Source: Streptomyces sp. SA15 (GTDB taxonomy: Bacteria > Actinomycetota > Actinomycetes > Streptomycetales > Streptomycetaceae). Taken from it: a DNA stretch of 64,000 nt. Made by a program: the position numbers and the translations under genes. Shown here piece by piece: positions 16,673 to 26,429 of the stretch. Location of the stretch: contig NZ_NTGE01000178.1 in NCBI RefSeq assembly GCF_002291145.1, positions 1 to 64,000 of the forward strand, given 5' to 3'. Positions within the stretch are counted from its first letter, which is position 1; each line of letters starts with the position of its first letter. The notes below the pieces were generated by a model that was not told the DNA's origin, did not search any database, and worked only from the letters and a program-made list of their open reading frames with translations.

Positions 16673-17638
16673 TCAGAACGTTCCCCACCCCACCTTGCCG
16701 CCGGAGCGGTAGTAGTCGACCACGAAGCCGTGGTCGCGGCACCAGGCATGGGCTGCCTCCTGGAGGGGGCCCGCCCCACAGTTCAAGTAATCCTCAGCGA
16801 TCTCCCGCGATCCGTACCGGTCAAGCAGCGTCAACAATGCGTTCAGCGATCCCGAGATACCCAGTTTTATTGCCGTTTGCGCGACTTTACGTCGCCCCTC
16901 GGGCTCCAGCGCAGCTACAAGAAGCGCTTGGGAAAACACCACAGGATCCTCACGGCCCAGTTCGACGTAGAGCCGCCTGGCACGATCCGCGTCTGTCCAG
17001 CCGATTGGCTGCTCAATCACGTGGTTGTCAGGCGGAAGCACACGACCATCAGCGGACAACACGAACGTCATCCGGCCTATAGCCGGTTTCAGCAGCCGCG
17101 ACAACGCCGCAATTCGATTCGCGACGTCCCGAACCTCGTCCATCACCATATCCTCTGCTCCCTGCGCAGCGAGTTGCTGCCGCTTCTGTTGTTCCGAATG
17201 CCGACGCCGTTCCCGGAGTTCCACATCCCTCAGGCGGTTCAGCTGCTGCCGACGCTCCCGCTCTGTTCGCAGCTGACGGCGCATCGACTCCAACTGACGC
17301 AGCCTGCAGCTGAGGGGCATCGGTATCCATCGGTGCTGAGCGGCTACCAGGACACAAGCGCTGTATGAGGAATGAGGGCCGACGACGAAGCCACTACTCG
17401 CCGCGCCCTCCTCACCTTCGACAAGGCGCACCTGATATTCGTAGAGCGACAACCGGACAGCCCGGCGCACCACGACAGGCAGAAGGCCCGGGGATATTCG
17501 CGATATGCCGACGAGCAGCTTCGCTTCACGTCCGATAACAGCGTGCAACTCATCGTGTGCCGTCTCGAACCAAGCCGAATGCAGCCGCCGCTGCCTGACA
17601 AGCGCCTTTCTGCGGCGCCACATGTTCAATAGCCGCAC
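16673..17638 (-). CDS. Hypothetical coiled-coil protein
   Basis: No family is recognised. The 321-residue product has a basic N-terminus (RRRKALVRQRRLHSAWF), a hydrophobic patch, a strong coiled coil at about residues 112-165 (RLRQLESMRRQLRTERERRQ), and a helical C-terminal half with RVLPPDNHVIEQPIGWTDAD. GTG 17638 is the longest plausible start (GAGGGA upstream); ATG 17623 has no ribosome site. Codon bias is weaker than in the flanking core genes. It marks the left border of the accessory island. Confidence 0.6.
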   Translation of the reverse strand: MRLLNMWRRRKALVRQRRLHSAWFETAHDELHAVIGREAKLLVGISRISPGLLPVVVRRAVRLSLYEYQVRLVEGEEGAASSGFVVGPHSSYSACVLVAAQHRWIPMPLSCRLRQLESMRRQLRTERERRQQLNRLRDVELRERRRHSEQQKRQQLAAQGAEDMVMDEVRDVANRIAALSRLLKPAIGRMTFVLSADGRVLPPDNHVIEQPIGWTDADRARRLYVELGREDPVVFSQALLVAALEPEGRRKVAQTAIKLGISGSLNALLTLLDRYGSREIAEDYLNCGAGPLQEAAHAWCRDHGFVVDYYRSGGKVGWGTF

Positions 17639-18007
17639 GCTTCCACGCTTCCCTCAGCATGACCCGCGGACCGGCCGCTACGGCGTCCTGCCCGTACAAA
17701 GTGCCACCATCGTGGCAGGCGAGTCCGGGACCCCTCCCGGTGGCTTGTGCCGATCGGAGTCAGCACCCGGAGGTGTGCCGGATTCCGGTTAGTTAGGAGG
17801 TTCGGTCGGCTCAGGTGGTCACCGCGCACTGACCGCGGTCTTGCGGCCTTCGGCCCCTCCGCAGTGGGACGGCGCGGTGATCAGCGTGTTTGGGCCCGTT
17901 TGTTGTGCGGCGGGCCCGGGCACTCGGCACTGGACAGGAAGGCCGGCCGGAGCGAATGCGCGGTTACGGGGCCACGCCTGTGCGCCGGCCCTCATGGGAG
18001 TACGGCC
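17639..18007. other. Intergenic region upstream of formate dehydrogenase
   Basis: No credible gene on either strand. It should hold the promoters of the divergent coiled-coil gene and of the formate dehydrogenase gene. Confidence 0.4.
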
Positions 18008-19165
18008 ATGGCAAAGATCCTCACGGTGCTCTATCCGGATCCCGTCGACGGCTACCCGCCCAGGTATGCCCGAGATGAGATCCCCGTCATCAGCGGTTAC
18101 CCCGGAGGGCAGACGGCGCCCACCCCCCGGAGCATCGGCTTCAAGCCGGGTGAGCTGGTCGGCTGCGTCTCCGGCGAACTCGGTCTGCGTACGTTCCTGG
18201 AGGAACGGGGCCACACACTGGTCGTCACCCCCGACAAGGAGGGGCCCGATTCCGTGCTGGACCGCGAACTCCCCGACGCCGACGTGGTGATCTCGCAACC
18301 GTTCTGGCCCGCCTATCTCACCCCTGACCGGATCCGGCGTGCCCCGCGCCTGAAGCTGTCGATCACAGCCGGGATCGGTTCGGACCACGTGGACCTTCCG
18401 AGCGCCATCGAGCACGACATCACCGTCGCGGAGGTCACCTACAGCAACAGCATCAGCGTGGCGGAGCACGCGGTCATGCAGATCCTCGCTCTCGTCCACA
18501 ACTATCTGCCCGCCCACGAGTGGGTCACCGCCCGACGAGGCTGGCACGTGGCCGACAGCGTCTCGCGGAACTACGACCTGGAAGGCATGGACGTCGGCGT
18601 CTTCGGCGCCGGACGGATCGGCCTGGCAGTACTCCGCCGGCTGAAGCCGTTCGATGTGAGGCTGCACTACAACGACGTGCACAGGCTGCCACCGGACCTC
18701 GAGCGGGAGCTGGGGCTGACCTGGCATACGGATGCCCACTCCCTGGCGGCCGCCGTCGACGTGCTCTCCATCCACGCGCCGCTTCACGCCAAGACGGTGA
18801 ACCTCTTCGACGACGAGATGCTCGCGACCATGAAACGCGGGTCGTACATCGTCAACACGGCCCGCGCGCTGATCGTCGACCGGGACGCCGTGGTACGCGC
18901 TTTGGAACGAGGCCATCTGGCGGGCTACGCCGGTGACGTCTGGTACCCCGAGCCGCCGGAAGAGGACCACCCCTGGCGCAGCATGCCGCACGAGGGCATG
19001 ACACCGCACGTGTCCGGTTCGACGCTCTCCGCGCAGGCCAGGTACGCGGCAGGAGTCCGGGAAATCCTGGAGTGCTGGTTCGACGACCGCCCGATCCGTC
19101 AGGAGTACCTCATCGTGGAGGGCGGCAGGCTTGCGGGGACCGGGGCTCGCTCGTACACGGTCTGA
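18008..19165 (+). CDS. NAD-dependent formate dehydrogenase (D-2-hydroxyacid dehydrogenase family)
   Basis: The 385-residue enzyme oxidises formate to CO2 with NAD+ and is metal-free. Formate dehydrogenase hallmarks are visible: PFWPAYLT (97-104), TAGIGSDHVDL, TYSNSISVAEH (Asn147), the Rossmann motif GAGRIG (200-205), Asp223 for NAD, NTAR (Arg286) and PHVSGSTLSAQARYAAG (His334). The residue pairing with the catalytic His is Glu315 in YPEP, where known bacterial enzymes have Gln. The C-terminal extension after SYTV is also missing. GGGAG lies seven bases before ATG 18008. It stands alone with no formate transporter nearby. Confidence 0.9.
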   Translation: MAKILTVLYPDPVDGYPPRYARDEIPVISGYPGGQTAPTPRSIGFKPGELVGCVSGELGLRTFLEERGHTLVVTPDKEGPDSVLDRELPDADVVISQPFWPAYLTPDRIRRAPRLKLSITAGIGSDHVDLPSAIEHDITVAEVTYSNSISVAEHAVMQILALVHNYLPAHEWVTARRGWHVADSVSRNYDLEGMDVGVFGAGRIGLAVLRRLKPFDVRLHYNDVHRLPPDLERELGLTWHTDAHSLAAAVDVLSIHAPLHAKTVNLFDDEMLATMKRGSYIVNTARALIVDRDAVVRALERGHLAGYAGDVWYPEPPEEDHPWRSMPHEGMTPHVSGSTLSAQARYAAGVREILECWFDDRPIRQEYLIVEGGRLAGTGARSYTV

Positions 19166-19370
19166 GGCAGACGGTGGGAGTCGGCGGGACCCTCGCCCGT
19201 GCCGGTGGCCACCGCTAAGAGAAGCGCGGCTACGTCTTCCTCCGCACCGCCACCGGCGCAGCCCTCGTCATCTGGCTCGGCACATGATCGCCCGGGCAGC
19301 CCCTAGCCGACCGGTTTAGGGCCGGCCGTACCGGGACGGGTCGCGTTTACGAGGAGGGCCACGGGGACGA

Positions 19371-20783
19371 CTAGCCGTTCTCCATAAACGAGCGATGGCG
19401 CGAACGTGCTATCACGCGCAGCTCCTTTTGCAGCTTGTGCCGGTTCCTGCCACGCGTCTTGAGAGCGTGGCAGTTCGGACAAAGAGCGATCATGACTTCG
19501 GGGATGTCCTGTCCGGTACGGGCCAGGCCATTGACATGGTCGACCTCCAGAATGGGTTCGTCAGCGTCGGTGCGCTCGAGCGGATGTCCCTTGCAGGAGG
19601 GGTTTTCGCAGCGGCCTTCGCTGCGGAGTACCACTGCTTCCCGGGCAGCGGGTGAGCGCAGGTATCGCTCCACTTGAGCGATCTTGGATCGGCGGGTTCG
19701 GCCGGCTGCCGTCCGACGAGCGGCCGCCGCTAGCCGCTGATACCTCTCACGGGCACTAGTCCGCTTCGTCTCCAGCGTTGAGTCCACCTCAAGGGGGATG
19801 ACGTCGACAGAGTCGTCGTGAAGTTGCCCGTCATCTTCGTTGAGGGCTTCGATGACCTCAGGAGGCCAGGTCTCCCGCATCGGCGAGGGCACCGGCGCGA
19901 GGATCCAAACGAACTCTCTACGCTGCCGACCGTCCTGTCCGAGGCCCCAGCGTTTCCGGCGCTGAACGACGACGGCCCAAGTCTCGAACGTCCAGTGACC
20001 TTTGTAGGGCTTGTGCCAGTAGCGCAGAGCCTTCTGCTGCTCCTGGTACTCCGCCATCCTGCGATTGCCAGCACTCAAGGTCTGGTCGCCGGACAGCCCA
20101 TCGCCGGTGTAGGCAATCCAGTCCATCTCCGGAAGGCGCTGGTCAGCGTAGGGACCCTTGTCGTCCGAATAGACGGTGAGGATGCCATCCGCGAGAGGAG
20201 TGATACCCAGTACCCGATTGCCCCCATAAGCATCGGCGATTGCATCGCGATGCGGATACGGCTCCCCGGGAACAGGACGCAAGCAGGTGGCAACCTGTCC
20301 GGCCACCAACTCCTTTAGCCTCAAGGCTTCCAGCAACAAGGGAGGCGTCGGAGTGAAGAACCGAATGATCAGCGTACTGACAGCCCATGCCGCCAGCTCC
20401 AAGTCCTCGGACAGACGGTCGTAGTCCTGTTTCGGCAACCCAGCAACAGGGTTCGCCTCATCCAGGGCAGACAGCTTCGGACGCCGCCCTTGACTCGTCA
20501 GGGGAAGGTCAGCGGACTCCGCTACCTCCCACAGCTTGACCCGCTGCAGCGCCCAGAACGGATACAGCACATCCTGCTGGCCGTCGGATGAGTCGGCGAA
20601 CTCGGTGAGTAGCGGCCCCACGTCCTCCTTGACCACCGACCAGGGCTGCTCCCGTGTGCGCCCGTGGACGGCTTGGGCAATTGCCCACAAGAGCAGCAGC
20701 GGGCGGTGCAGCGGTTGACCGGTGCGCCGGTTAGCGGGGCGCAGCTTCCCTATTCGCTCGATCAGATCCCGTCCGTCGGTCAC
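19371..20783 (-). CDS. Probable type IV restriction endonuclease, ScoMcrA-like (SBD-SRA-HNH)
   Basis: From GTG 20783 (GGAG seven bases upstream) a 470-residue protein is encoded. Residues 5-165 resemble the ScoMcrA sulfur-binding domain: HRPLLLLWAI (His26-Arg27-Pro28) and YPFWALQRVKLWEV. Residues 185-300 resemble its SRA-like domain (RVLGITPLADGILTVYSD; WIAYTGDGLSGDQTLSAGN). The C-terminus is an HNH nuclease: Cys392, Cys397, EVDH (Asp415-His416), Cys435, Cys438 and His439. Such enzymes cut phosphorothioated or methylated foreign DNA. The N-terminal head domain of ScoMcrA is absent. It is divergent from a large helicase. GC content is lower than in the flanks, which suggests transfer. Confidence 0.8.
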   Translation of the reverse strand: MTDGRDLIERIGKLRPANRRTGQPLHRPLLLLWAIAQAVHGRTREQPWSVVKEDVGPLLTEFADSSDGQQDVLYPFWALQRVKLWEVAESADLPLTSQGRRPKLSALDEANPVAGLPKQDYDRLSEDLELAAWAVSTLIIRFFTPTPPLLLEALRLKELVAGQVATCLRPVPGEPYPHRDAIADAYGGNRVLGITPLADGILTVYSDDKGPYADQRLPEMDWIAYTGDGLSGDQTLSAGNRRMAEYQEQQKALRYWHKPYKGHWTFETWAVVVQRRKRWGLGQDGRQRREFVWILAPVPSPMRETWPPEVIEALNEDDGQLHDDSVDVIPLEVDSTLETKRTSARERYQRLAAAARRTAAGRTRRSKIAQVERYLRSPAAREAVVLRSEGRCENPSCKGHPLERTDADEPILEVDHVNGLARTGQDIPEVMIALCPNCHALKTRGRNRHKLQKELRVIARSRHRSFMENG

Positions 20784-21164
20784 TTCGCCACTCCAGCCCT
20801 CTAGTACTACCAGTAGGACTATCTGACCAGACGGCACTGACACTGCTCCCCGCACCAGCACCCACGTCGGCTCTAGGCGTTGGTGCACGACATGCGAACA
20901 AGAGCACTCACACCTGAAGCCGACGCGCGAGACTTCCCAGGTCAGATGCCAGAGCGGTTCCATCAGGAGCTGCCCTCCGGAGCCGTGTGCGCAGGCTCGA
21001 ATCAGCCGAGGACCCTTTTACTCTTGCTCCCTGACGTGAACGGCTACTGGCTCCGGATCCCGGACATGCCTCGAATTGATCACCTTTCGACGCATCGCCA
21101 TCGGTCGTCAGTGGCTGCTGTTAGAACTTAGCCCAAGTCGGCACGAACGATCGAAGGAGCAGTC
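20784..21164. other. Divergent promoter region of the restriction/helicase pair
   Basis: No gene is supported; a short open frame at 20880-21131 has non-coding composition and no ribosome site. The region should contain both promoters. Confidence 0.45.
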
Positions 21165-24100
21165 GTGGCGGACGCGGGGGACCTGGCACAGCCTGTCGCG
21201 GGTGTGTACGAGGAGCTCATCACGCAGCGCATGCAGGCACAGATGGAGAAGTTGAGTGCAGCCGGCTGGAAGGCCATCGACGCGGACGTCAGCGAGGAGT
21301 CGTCTTCCCACGTACTCGCCCGCCACATCAGTCAGGCCATAGGACGAAGGCTCAGTCAGCTGCCGCATGACAAGCGCGTCGCCGTAGCCAACCAGATCAT
21401 CGAGTCACTCGCCTCTCAACCAGCCGAGCCCGGCACCAGTGACGCTGTCGAGCTCATCGCCGAAGGACCTCGCCAACTTCTGGCTCTAGCGGAGCAAGAG
21501 GCCCCCGGCGTCTATGCCGTTCGCCCGCTCACGCCGCTCTCTGAGACAGCGCTCATCACAAACTCCCCCGAGGATCCGAGCCTCGGCAGCGAACTGAGAG
21601 CTGAACTGGCCACAGCAGACCGTATCGATCTGCTCTGTGCCTTCGTGAAGTGGTACGGCCTGCGTGTACTCGAAGACTCCCTCCGAGCTGCCAAGGAGCG
21701 CGGAGTCCCAATCCGTGTCATCACGACCACCTATATCGGCGCCACCGACCGTCACGCTCTGGACCGACTCGTCAACGACTTCGGGGCCCAGGTGAAGGTC
21801 AACTACGAGATCCGCTCGACACGGCTGCATGCGAAAGCCTGGCTGTTCCGACGTAAGAGCGGCTTCGACACCGCGTACGTCGGTAGCTCCAACCTTTCCA
21901 AGGCTGCGCTGCTCGACGGACTGGAGTGGAACGTACGCCTGTCGTCAGTGGCCACTCCGGCGGTCCTCAACAAATTTGAGGCCACCTTCGACGCCTACTG
22001 GAACGACAGCGCCTTCGAGAGGTACGACCCGGCTGACGACGGTGAGCGTTTGGACCGAGCCCTGGCCCAGGCCAGCGGGGCCCACCCCACAACTGACCTC
22101 AAGATCAATCTTTCAGGTCTCGAAGTACGCCCCTTCCCTCACCAGCGAGACATGCTCGAACGCCTCCGCATCGAGCGCGAGATCCGCGGCCGAACCCGCA
22201 ATCTCCTCGTCGCCGCAACAGGAACCGGCAAGACCGTCATGGCTGCCCTGGACTATCGGAGTCTGCGCAAGAAGCTCGGCCTAGGGAATCCGAGGTTGCT
22301 GTTCGTGGCCCACCGCAAGGAGATCCTCCAACAGTCTTTGCGTACATACCGTGAGGTACTCGATGATGCCTCCTTCGGGGAGCTTCTCCATGGCGGCGAA
22401 GACCCGCGCGAATGGAATCACGTCTTCGCCAGCGTCCAGTCGCTGAATGTTCAGCGACTGGAGCAACTCGCCCCCCATCACTTCGACATCATCGTCATCG
22501 ACGAGTTCCATCACGCCACGGCGACGACCTACCGCCGGGTCATCGACCACTTCAAACCGAAAGAGCTGCTGGGACTGACGGCTACTCCCGAGCGGATGGA
22601 CGGGCTGAACGTCCAAGACGAGTTCTTCGACGGTCGCATCGCAGCGGAGATGCGACTCTGGGAAGCTCTAGAGAACGATCTTCTGTGCCCCTTCCACTAT
22701 TTCGGCATTCCAGACGGCACCGATCTGACGAACCTCAACTGGCAGGGTGCATACACCGAAAACGAACTCGACAATGTATTCACTGGCAACCACGCTCGTG
22801 CCCGAATCGTCGTCAAGCAGATTCGCGACAAGGTCTCCAACCCAAGAGCCATGCGTGCCCTCGGCTTCTGCGTGACCAAGAATCATGCGCGCTTTATGGC
22901 CGAATTCTTCCGTAAGGCTGGATTCCAGGCCGTAGCGCTCAGCAGTGACTCATCCGCCGAGGTCCGTTCACAGGCGCTGGCTGACCTACGGGACGGAAGA
23001 CTCCAAGTGATCTTCTCTGTCGACTTGTTCAACGAGGGCCTCGACATCCCCGACGTCGACACTCTGCTGCTCCTTCGCCCTACGAGCAGCGCCACGGTCT
23101 TCCTACAGCAGCTGGGTCGTGGCTTGCGTCGCACTGAGACGAAGCCCGTCCTCACTGTCCTTGATTTCATCGGTCAACACCGAGCGGAGTTCCGCTTCGA
23201 GGAGCAGTTCCGAGCTCTAACGAACCTCTCCCGCAACCGTCTCATCGACCACATCGAGCACGACTTCCCACAGCTTCCCTCCGGGTGCCAGATCATCCTG
23301 GAAGGCAAGTCAAAAGACCTCGTTCTCAACAACATCCGTACCCAACTGGGCGCCACCGTCAAGACGTTGATGAAGGAGGTCAAGGACTACAACACTCCCC
23401 GCCTCGCGGACTATCTGCGGGAGAGTCGTCGGGAGGTCAAGGAGCTATACAAGAGCGACAACTCCTGGACATCGGTCCTACGCAAGGCAGGTCTGGTCGA
23501 GGAACCGGCCCCGTCCGGAGAAACGGCACTCCTCAAGCGCGTCCACGCCTTCCTTCACGTCGACGATCCAGAGCGCGCCCAGGCCTACCTTCGCCTCCTC
23601 GGCGACGACGCTCCGGCTTACGAGGCACTGTCTCCGACCGACCAGGCATACGCCCGCATGCTCTTTTTCAACCTGTGGGACAACGCAGGTGGCTTCACGA
23701 GTTTCCAGGAGGGCCTCGAATCGCTACGCCCCCAGCGGGTGTTCCGCGACGAGCTGCGGCAGGTCCTGTCGTACGTCATCGACCAATCCGACCACTTTCC
23801 CATTCCACTGTCAGGCCATCACCGCGACATCCCGTTGAAGGTGCACAGCGCCTATAACCGCTCCGAGATCCTGGCCGCGCTCGGCGTCGCCCGCTTCGGC
23901 GGTCAGATGCCCAGATCTTTCGCCCAAGGTGTGCAGTGGGTCGAGGAAATCATGACCGACGCCCTGCTCATCACTCTGGAGAAGAACGAGAAAGACTTCT
24001 CCCCGACGGTCCGCTACAAGGACTACGCCCTGAGCCCCACGCTCTTTCACTGGGAGTCCCAGAACGCGACGGCTGACAGTTCACGCACGGGCTTGCGGTA

Positions 24101-24308
24101 CCAGAACCACGTGCAGCAGGGCAGCCATGTCCTTCTGTTCATGCGCCGCTACAAGAACACCGACATCGGCAAGTCGCATCCCTGGATGCTCCTCGGACCG
24201 GCTACGTACGAGGAGCACACGGGCAGCAAGCCGATGGCGATCACGTGGCGCTTGGAGCATGAGCTTCCGGCCGACGTGTGGACGTACTCGGCCATTGCAG
24301 CAAGCTAA
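21165..24308 (+). CDS. PLD nuclease - SF2 helicase - DUF3427 fusion protein
   Basis: The 1047-residue cytosolic protein starts at GTG 21165 with AAGGAG five bases upstream. Residues 130-290 form a phospholipase-D-like nuclease domain (LHAKAWLF near 221, then YVGSSNLSKAALLDGLEWNV). An SF2 helicase core follows: Walker A AATGTGKT (about 351), DEFHHA (about 447), GLTATPER and QLGRGLRRTE (about 648). The last 260 residues are DUF3427-like (VRYKDYALSPTLFHWESQN). Proteins of this layout occur in defence islands. Its partner here is the divergent HNH restriction enzyme. Its target is not known. Confidence 0.9.
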   Translation: MADAGDLAQPVAGVYEELITQRMQAQMEKLSAAGWKAIDADVSEESSSHVLARHISQAIGRRLSQLPHDKRVAVANQIIESLASQPAEPGTSDAVELIAEGPRQLLALAEQEAPGVYAVRPLTPLSETALITNSPEDPSLGSELRAELATADRIDLLCAFVKWYGLRVLEDSLRAAKERGVPIRVITTTYIGATDRHALDRLVNDFGAQVKVNYEIRSTRLHAKAWLFRRKSGFDTAYVGSSNLSKAALLDGLEWNVRLSSVATPAVLNKFEATFDAYWNDSAFERYDPADDGERLDRALAQASGAHPTTDLKINLSGLEVRPFPHQRDMLERLRIEREIRGRTRNLLVAATGTGKTVMAALDYRSLRKKLGLGNPRLLFVAHRKEILQQSLRTYREVLDDASFGELLHGGEDPREWNHVFASVQSLNVQRLEQLAPHHFDIIVIDEFHHATATTYRRVIDHFKPKELLGLTATPERMDGLNVQDEFFDGRIAAEMRLWEALENDLLCPFHYFGIPDGTDLTNLNWQGAYTENELDNVFTGNHARARIVVKQIRDKVSNPRAMRALGFCVTKNHARFMAEFFRKAGFQAVALSSDSSAEVRSQALADLRDGRLQVIFSVDLFNEGLDIPDVDTLLLLRPTSSATVFLQQLGRGLRRTETKPVLTVLDFIGQHRAEFRFEEQFRALTNLSRNRLIDHIEHDFPQLPSGCQIILEGKSKDLVLNNIRTQLGATVKTLMKEVKDYNTPRLADYLRESRREVKELYKSDNSWTSVLRKAGLVEEPAPSGETALLKRVHAFLHVDDPERAQAYLRLLGDDAPAYEALSPTDQAYARMLFFNLWDNAGGFTSFQEGLESLRPQRVFRDELRQVLSYVIDQSDHFPIPLSGHHRDIPLKVHSAYNRSEILAALGVARFGGQMPRSFAQGVQWVEEIMTDALLITLEKNEKDFSPTVRYKDYALSPTLFHWESQNATADSSRTGLRYQNHVQQGSHVLLFMRRYKNTDIGKSHPWMLLGPATYEEHTGSKPMAITWRLEHELPADVWTYSAIAAS

Positions 24309-24421
24309 TTCCCAGTGGCTCACTGTCAGTACGATCAGCTGACGTCAAGGCTTACGCCCACGGTGCCGATGGGCACGCAGGCCGGACACTGGCAGCGCCG
24401 CTCAACTTCGAAGTCCCGGCT

Positions 24422-25060
24422 TCACAACTCGTTACCGGACAGCTCTGCCTCGAAGTGCATCTGGGCGCGGTCGAGGACCTCGTCCACGTCGCAGCCGTGC
24501 GCTCGAAGCCAGTGGAGGAAGTCTGCGATGACATCGATCACCGCTTCCTCGGCCACAGCCGTGCTCAGTCTGCCCAGGCTTGAACCGCAAGGCCGTTTCG
24601 ACGCCGCGTAGAGGTCTAGGAATGCCTGAGCCCGCGCCACACTGGGACCTTCGACGTGGCCGGTCGGTGAGGTGAGCCCTGTTGCCAGCTCACACCACGT
24701 CACCTTCCGGTCAGGACGAAGTTGAACGCCCCAACGGTCGGCCAGAGCGTCGACAAGGGCCATGCCGCGTCCACCCTCCGAGTCGGAATCCGCGGCCATT
24801 AGCGTGGGGAGGGCGCGTGTGTCGGGGTCGTGGACTTCAATGCGCAGGTACGTGCCGTTCATGGAGACCGCGAGTGTGGCCGGCGTGCCGTTGCCGACGT
24901 GCGTGATGACGTTGGACACGAGCTCGCTGACGCAGAGCTGGGCTCCGTCGGTCACTTCGTGCAGTCCCCAGAGCCCCAGGTGGAGTCGCATGACGCGCCG
25001 CAGGGCGGCTACTTCCTCGGGTTCGGCCGAGAAGGCCAGGTCCCACGGCTTTCGTGACAT
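24422..25060 (-). CDS. ATP-binding protein (GHKL / anti-sigma kinase-like)
   Basis: The 212-residue protein carries a HATPase_c fold in residues 5-135: N box ELVSNVITHV, LRIEVHDPDTRALP and EGGRGMALVDALADRWGV. This is the small Streptomyces kinase family related to RsbW/SpoIIAB. The C-terminal 70 residues are an unusual helical extension with no known motif. ATG 25060 follows AGGA by seven bases. It is divergent from an XRE/DUF5753 regulator and DUF397 pair, the arrangement seen in WhiJ-like developmental loci. Confidence 0.88.
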   Translation of the reverse strand: MSRKPWDLAFSAEPEEVAALRRVMRLHLGLWGLHEVTDGAQLCVSELVSNVITHVGNGTPATLAVSMNGTYLRIEVHDPDTRALPTLMAADSDSEGGRGMALVDALADRWGVQLRPDRKVTWCELATGLTSPTGHVEGPSVARAQAFLDLYAASKRPCGSSLGRLSTAVAEEAVIDVIADFLHWLRAHGCDVDEVLDRAQMHFEAELSGNEL

Positions 25061-25298
25061 ACACGCTTCCTGGATCACGAGGACCTCTCTCGTCGCATGT
25101 CGCCTCCGCTCTGACCTCACATGACCAGCGGAGCGTTACGCGCACTCACGGTGAGTCGCGTTGCTCGCTAGGATGACCTCAGCTCATCCCGTTCTGCAAT
25201 GTGCACGGCGGGATTCCCACTTCCGAGTGATTGGCAAGCACGCCCCTTGGCGTGAGACTGAACACCCGCTACTCCACAGATGGTTGAGAGGATTTGAG

Positions 25299-26147
25299 AT
25301 GGCCGGTTCACCGACGGCACGCCGCCGCCGTCTCTCGATCGAGCTGAAGAAGCTCCGAGAGAAGAGCGCACTCACCTGCGCTCAGGTCGGCGAGGCGCTG
25401 GACTGGAGCGGCTCCAAGGTCAACCGTATGGAGACGGGCAGCGGCCGGGTCCAACCGTCGGACATCGATGCCCTGTGCCGGTTCTACGGCACCACCGACG
25501 AGCTGCGCGAGTTCCTCAAGTCATTGGCCCGGGAGGCCAAGACGCGTGGTTGGTGGCAGGTACACGGCTCCGGCGTCCCCGAGTGGTTCAACATCTACAT
25601 CGGTCTGGAGCAGGAAGCCTCCACGTTCCGCCAGTACCAATGCGAGCTGGTCCCAGGCCTCATGCAGACCGAGTCGTACACCTGCGAGCTCCACAAAACG
25701 GGAGCTCACATGTCGGCCGAGGACATCGACAAGGCAGTGCGTGTACGCATGGAGCGCCAGACCATGCTGACGGGAGCCGACGCCCCCGATGCCTGGTTCA
25801 TCGTGAACGAGGGCGCTCTGCGCAACGTCATCGGGGATCGAGCACTCATGCGCGAGCAGCTTGAACGCGTCCTGGACATGAGCGAGTTGCCGAGCGTCAC
25901 CTTGCAGGTGCTTCCCTTCGACTCAGGCACCTATCCGGTCACAGGTTCCTTCACGATGCTCGGCTTCCCCGACCCGGAAGACCAGGACCTGGTGTACCGG
26001 GACGGCATCACCGATGCCGTGTACTTGGAAGGCGAGCATCATGTTCGTGAGTACACGAGGGCATTCGACGGCTTGCGAGCCGCAGCCCTCAGTCCTCAGC
26101 GTTCTGCCCAGCTGATCAACTCCGTTCTGAAGGAACACACAAGGTGA
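25299..26147 (+). CDS. XRE family regulator with DUF5753 (WhiJ-like)
   Basis: The 282-residue protein has an N-terminal helix-turn-helix (residues 12-65; LREKSALTCAQVGEALDWSG) and a C-terminal DUF5753 domain (95-275) with IGLEQEASTFRQYQCELVPG and the conserved SVTLQVLPFDSGTYPVTGSF. It is a cytosolic DNA-binding regulator. ATG 25299 has GAGAGG upstream. Its stop overlaps the DUF397 gene by four bases, so the two are coupled, as in the WhiJ family where the small protein modulates the regulator. Confidence 0.93.
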   Translation: MAGSPTARRRRLSIELKKLREKSALTCAQVGEALDWSGSKVNRMETGSGRVQPSDIDALCRFYGTTDELREFLKSLAREAKTRGWWQVHGSGVPEWFNIYIGLEQEASTFRQYQCELVPGLMQTESYTCELHKTGAHMSAEDIDKAVRVRMERQTMLTGADAPDAWFIVNEGALRNVIGDRALMREQLERVLDMSELPSVTLQVLPFDSGTYPVTGSFTMLGFPDPEDQDLVYRDGITDAVYLEGEHHVREYTRAFDGLRAAALSPQRSAQLINSVLKEHTR

Positions 26148-26356
26148 GCACTGCAAAGCCCAAGGACGACGGCCGCCTGACGTGGTTCACGTCGACGTAC
26201 AGCAACGGCGCGGGAGGCGAATGCGTCGAGTGCGCATTGACCGATGCCTGTGCGCTCGTGCGCGACTCCAAGAGCGCGAGGGGTCCCGTGGTCACGGTTC
26301 GAAGTGGTGCCTGGTGTTCCTTCGTGGAGGCTTTGCAGCACGGCAAGTTGGCGTAA
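26144..26356 (+). CDS. DUF397 domain protein
   Basis: The 70-residue protein shows the DUF397 pattern: W-x-x-S-x-YSNGAGGECVEC near the start, VRDSKSARGPVVTV in the middle and WCSFVEALQHGKL at the end. GTG 26144 overlaps the regulator stop as GTGA. DUF397 proteins are small partners of XRE/DUF5753 regulators and are thought to counteract them. All core features are intact. Confidence 0.93.
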   Translation: MSTAKPKDDGRLTWFTSTYSNGAGGECVECALTDACALVRDSKSARGPVVTVRSGAWCSFVEALQHGKLA

Positions 26357-26429
26357 TCCCATATTCGTCTTCAGGAACGAGGCGCGCGCATATCTGTTCC
26401 TCAGACGTCCGGGCCCTGGTGGCTTGCCA

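Noticed and set aside
19166..19370. Coding-like end GYVFLRTATGAALVIWLG after formate dehydrogenase
   Set aside because: Only about 20 residues, no upstream frame; too short to call a remnant.
20880..21131. Short open frame between restriction gene and helicase
   Set aside because: No ribosome site, non-coding codon use, and it covers the needed promoter region.
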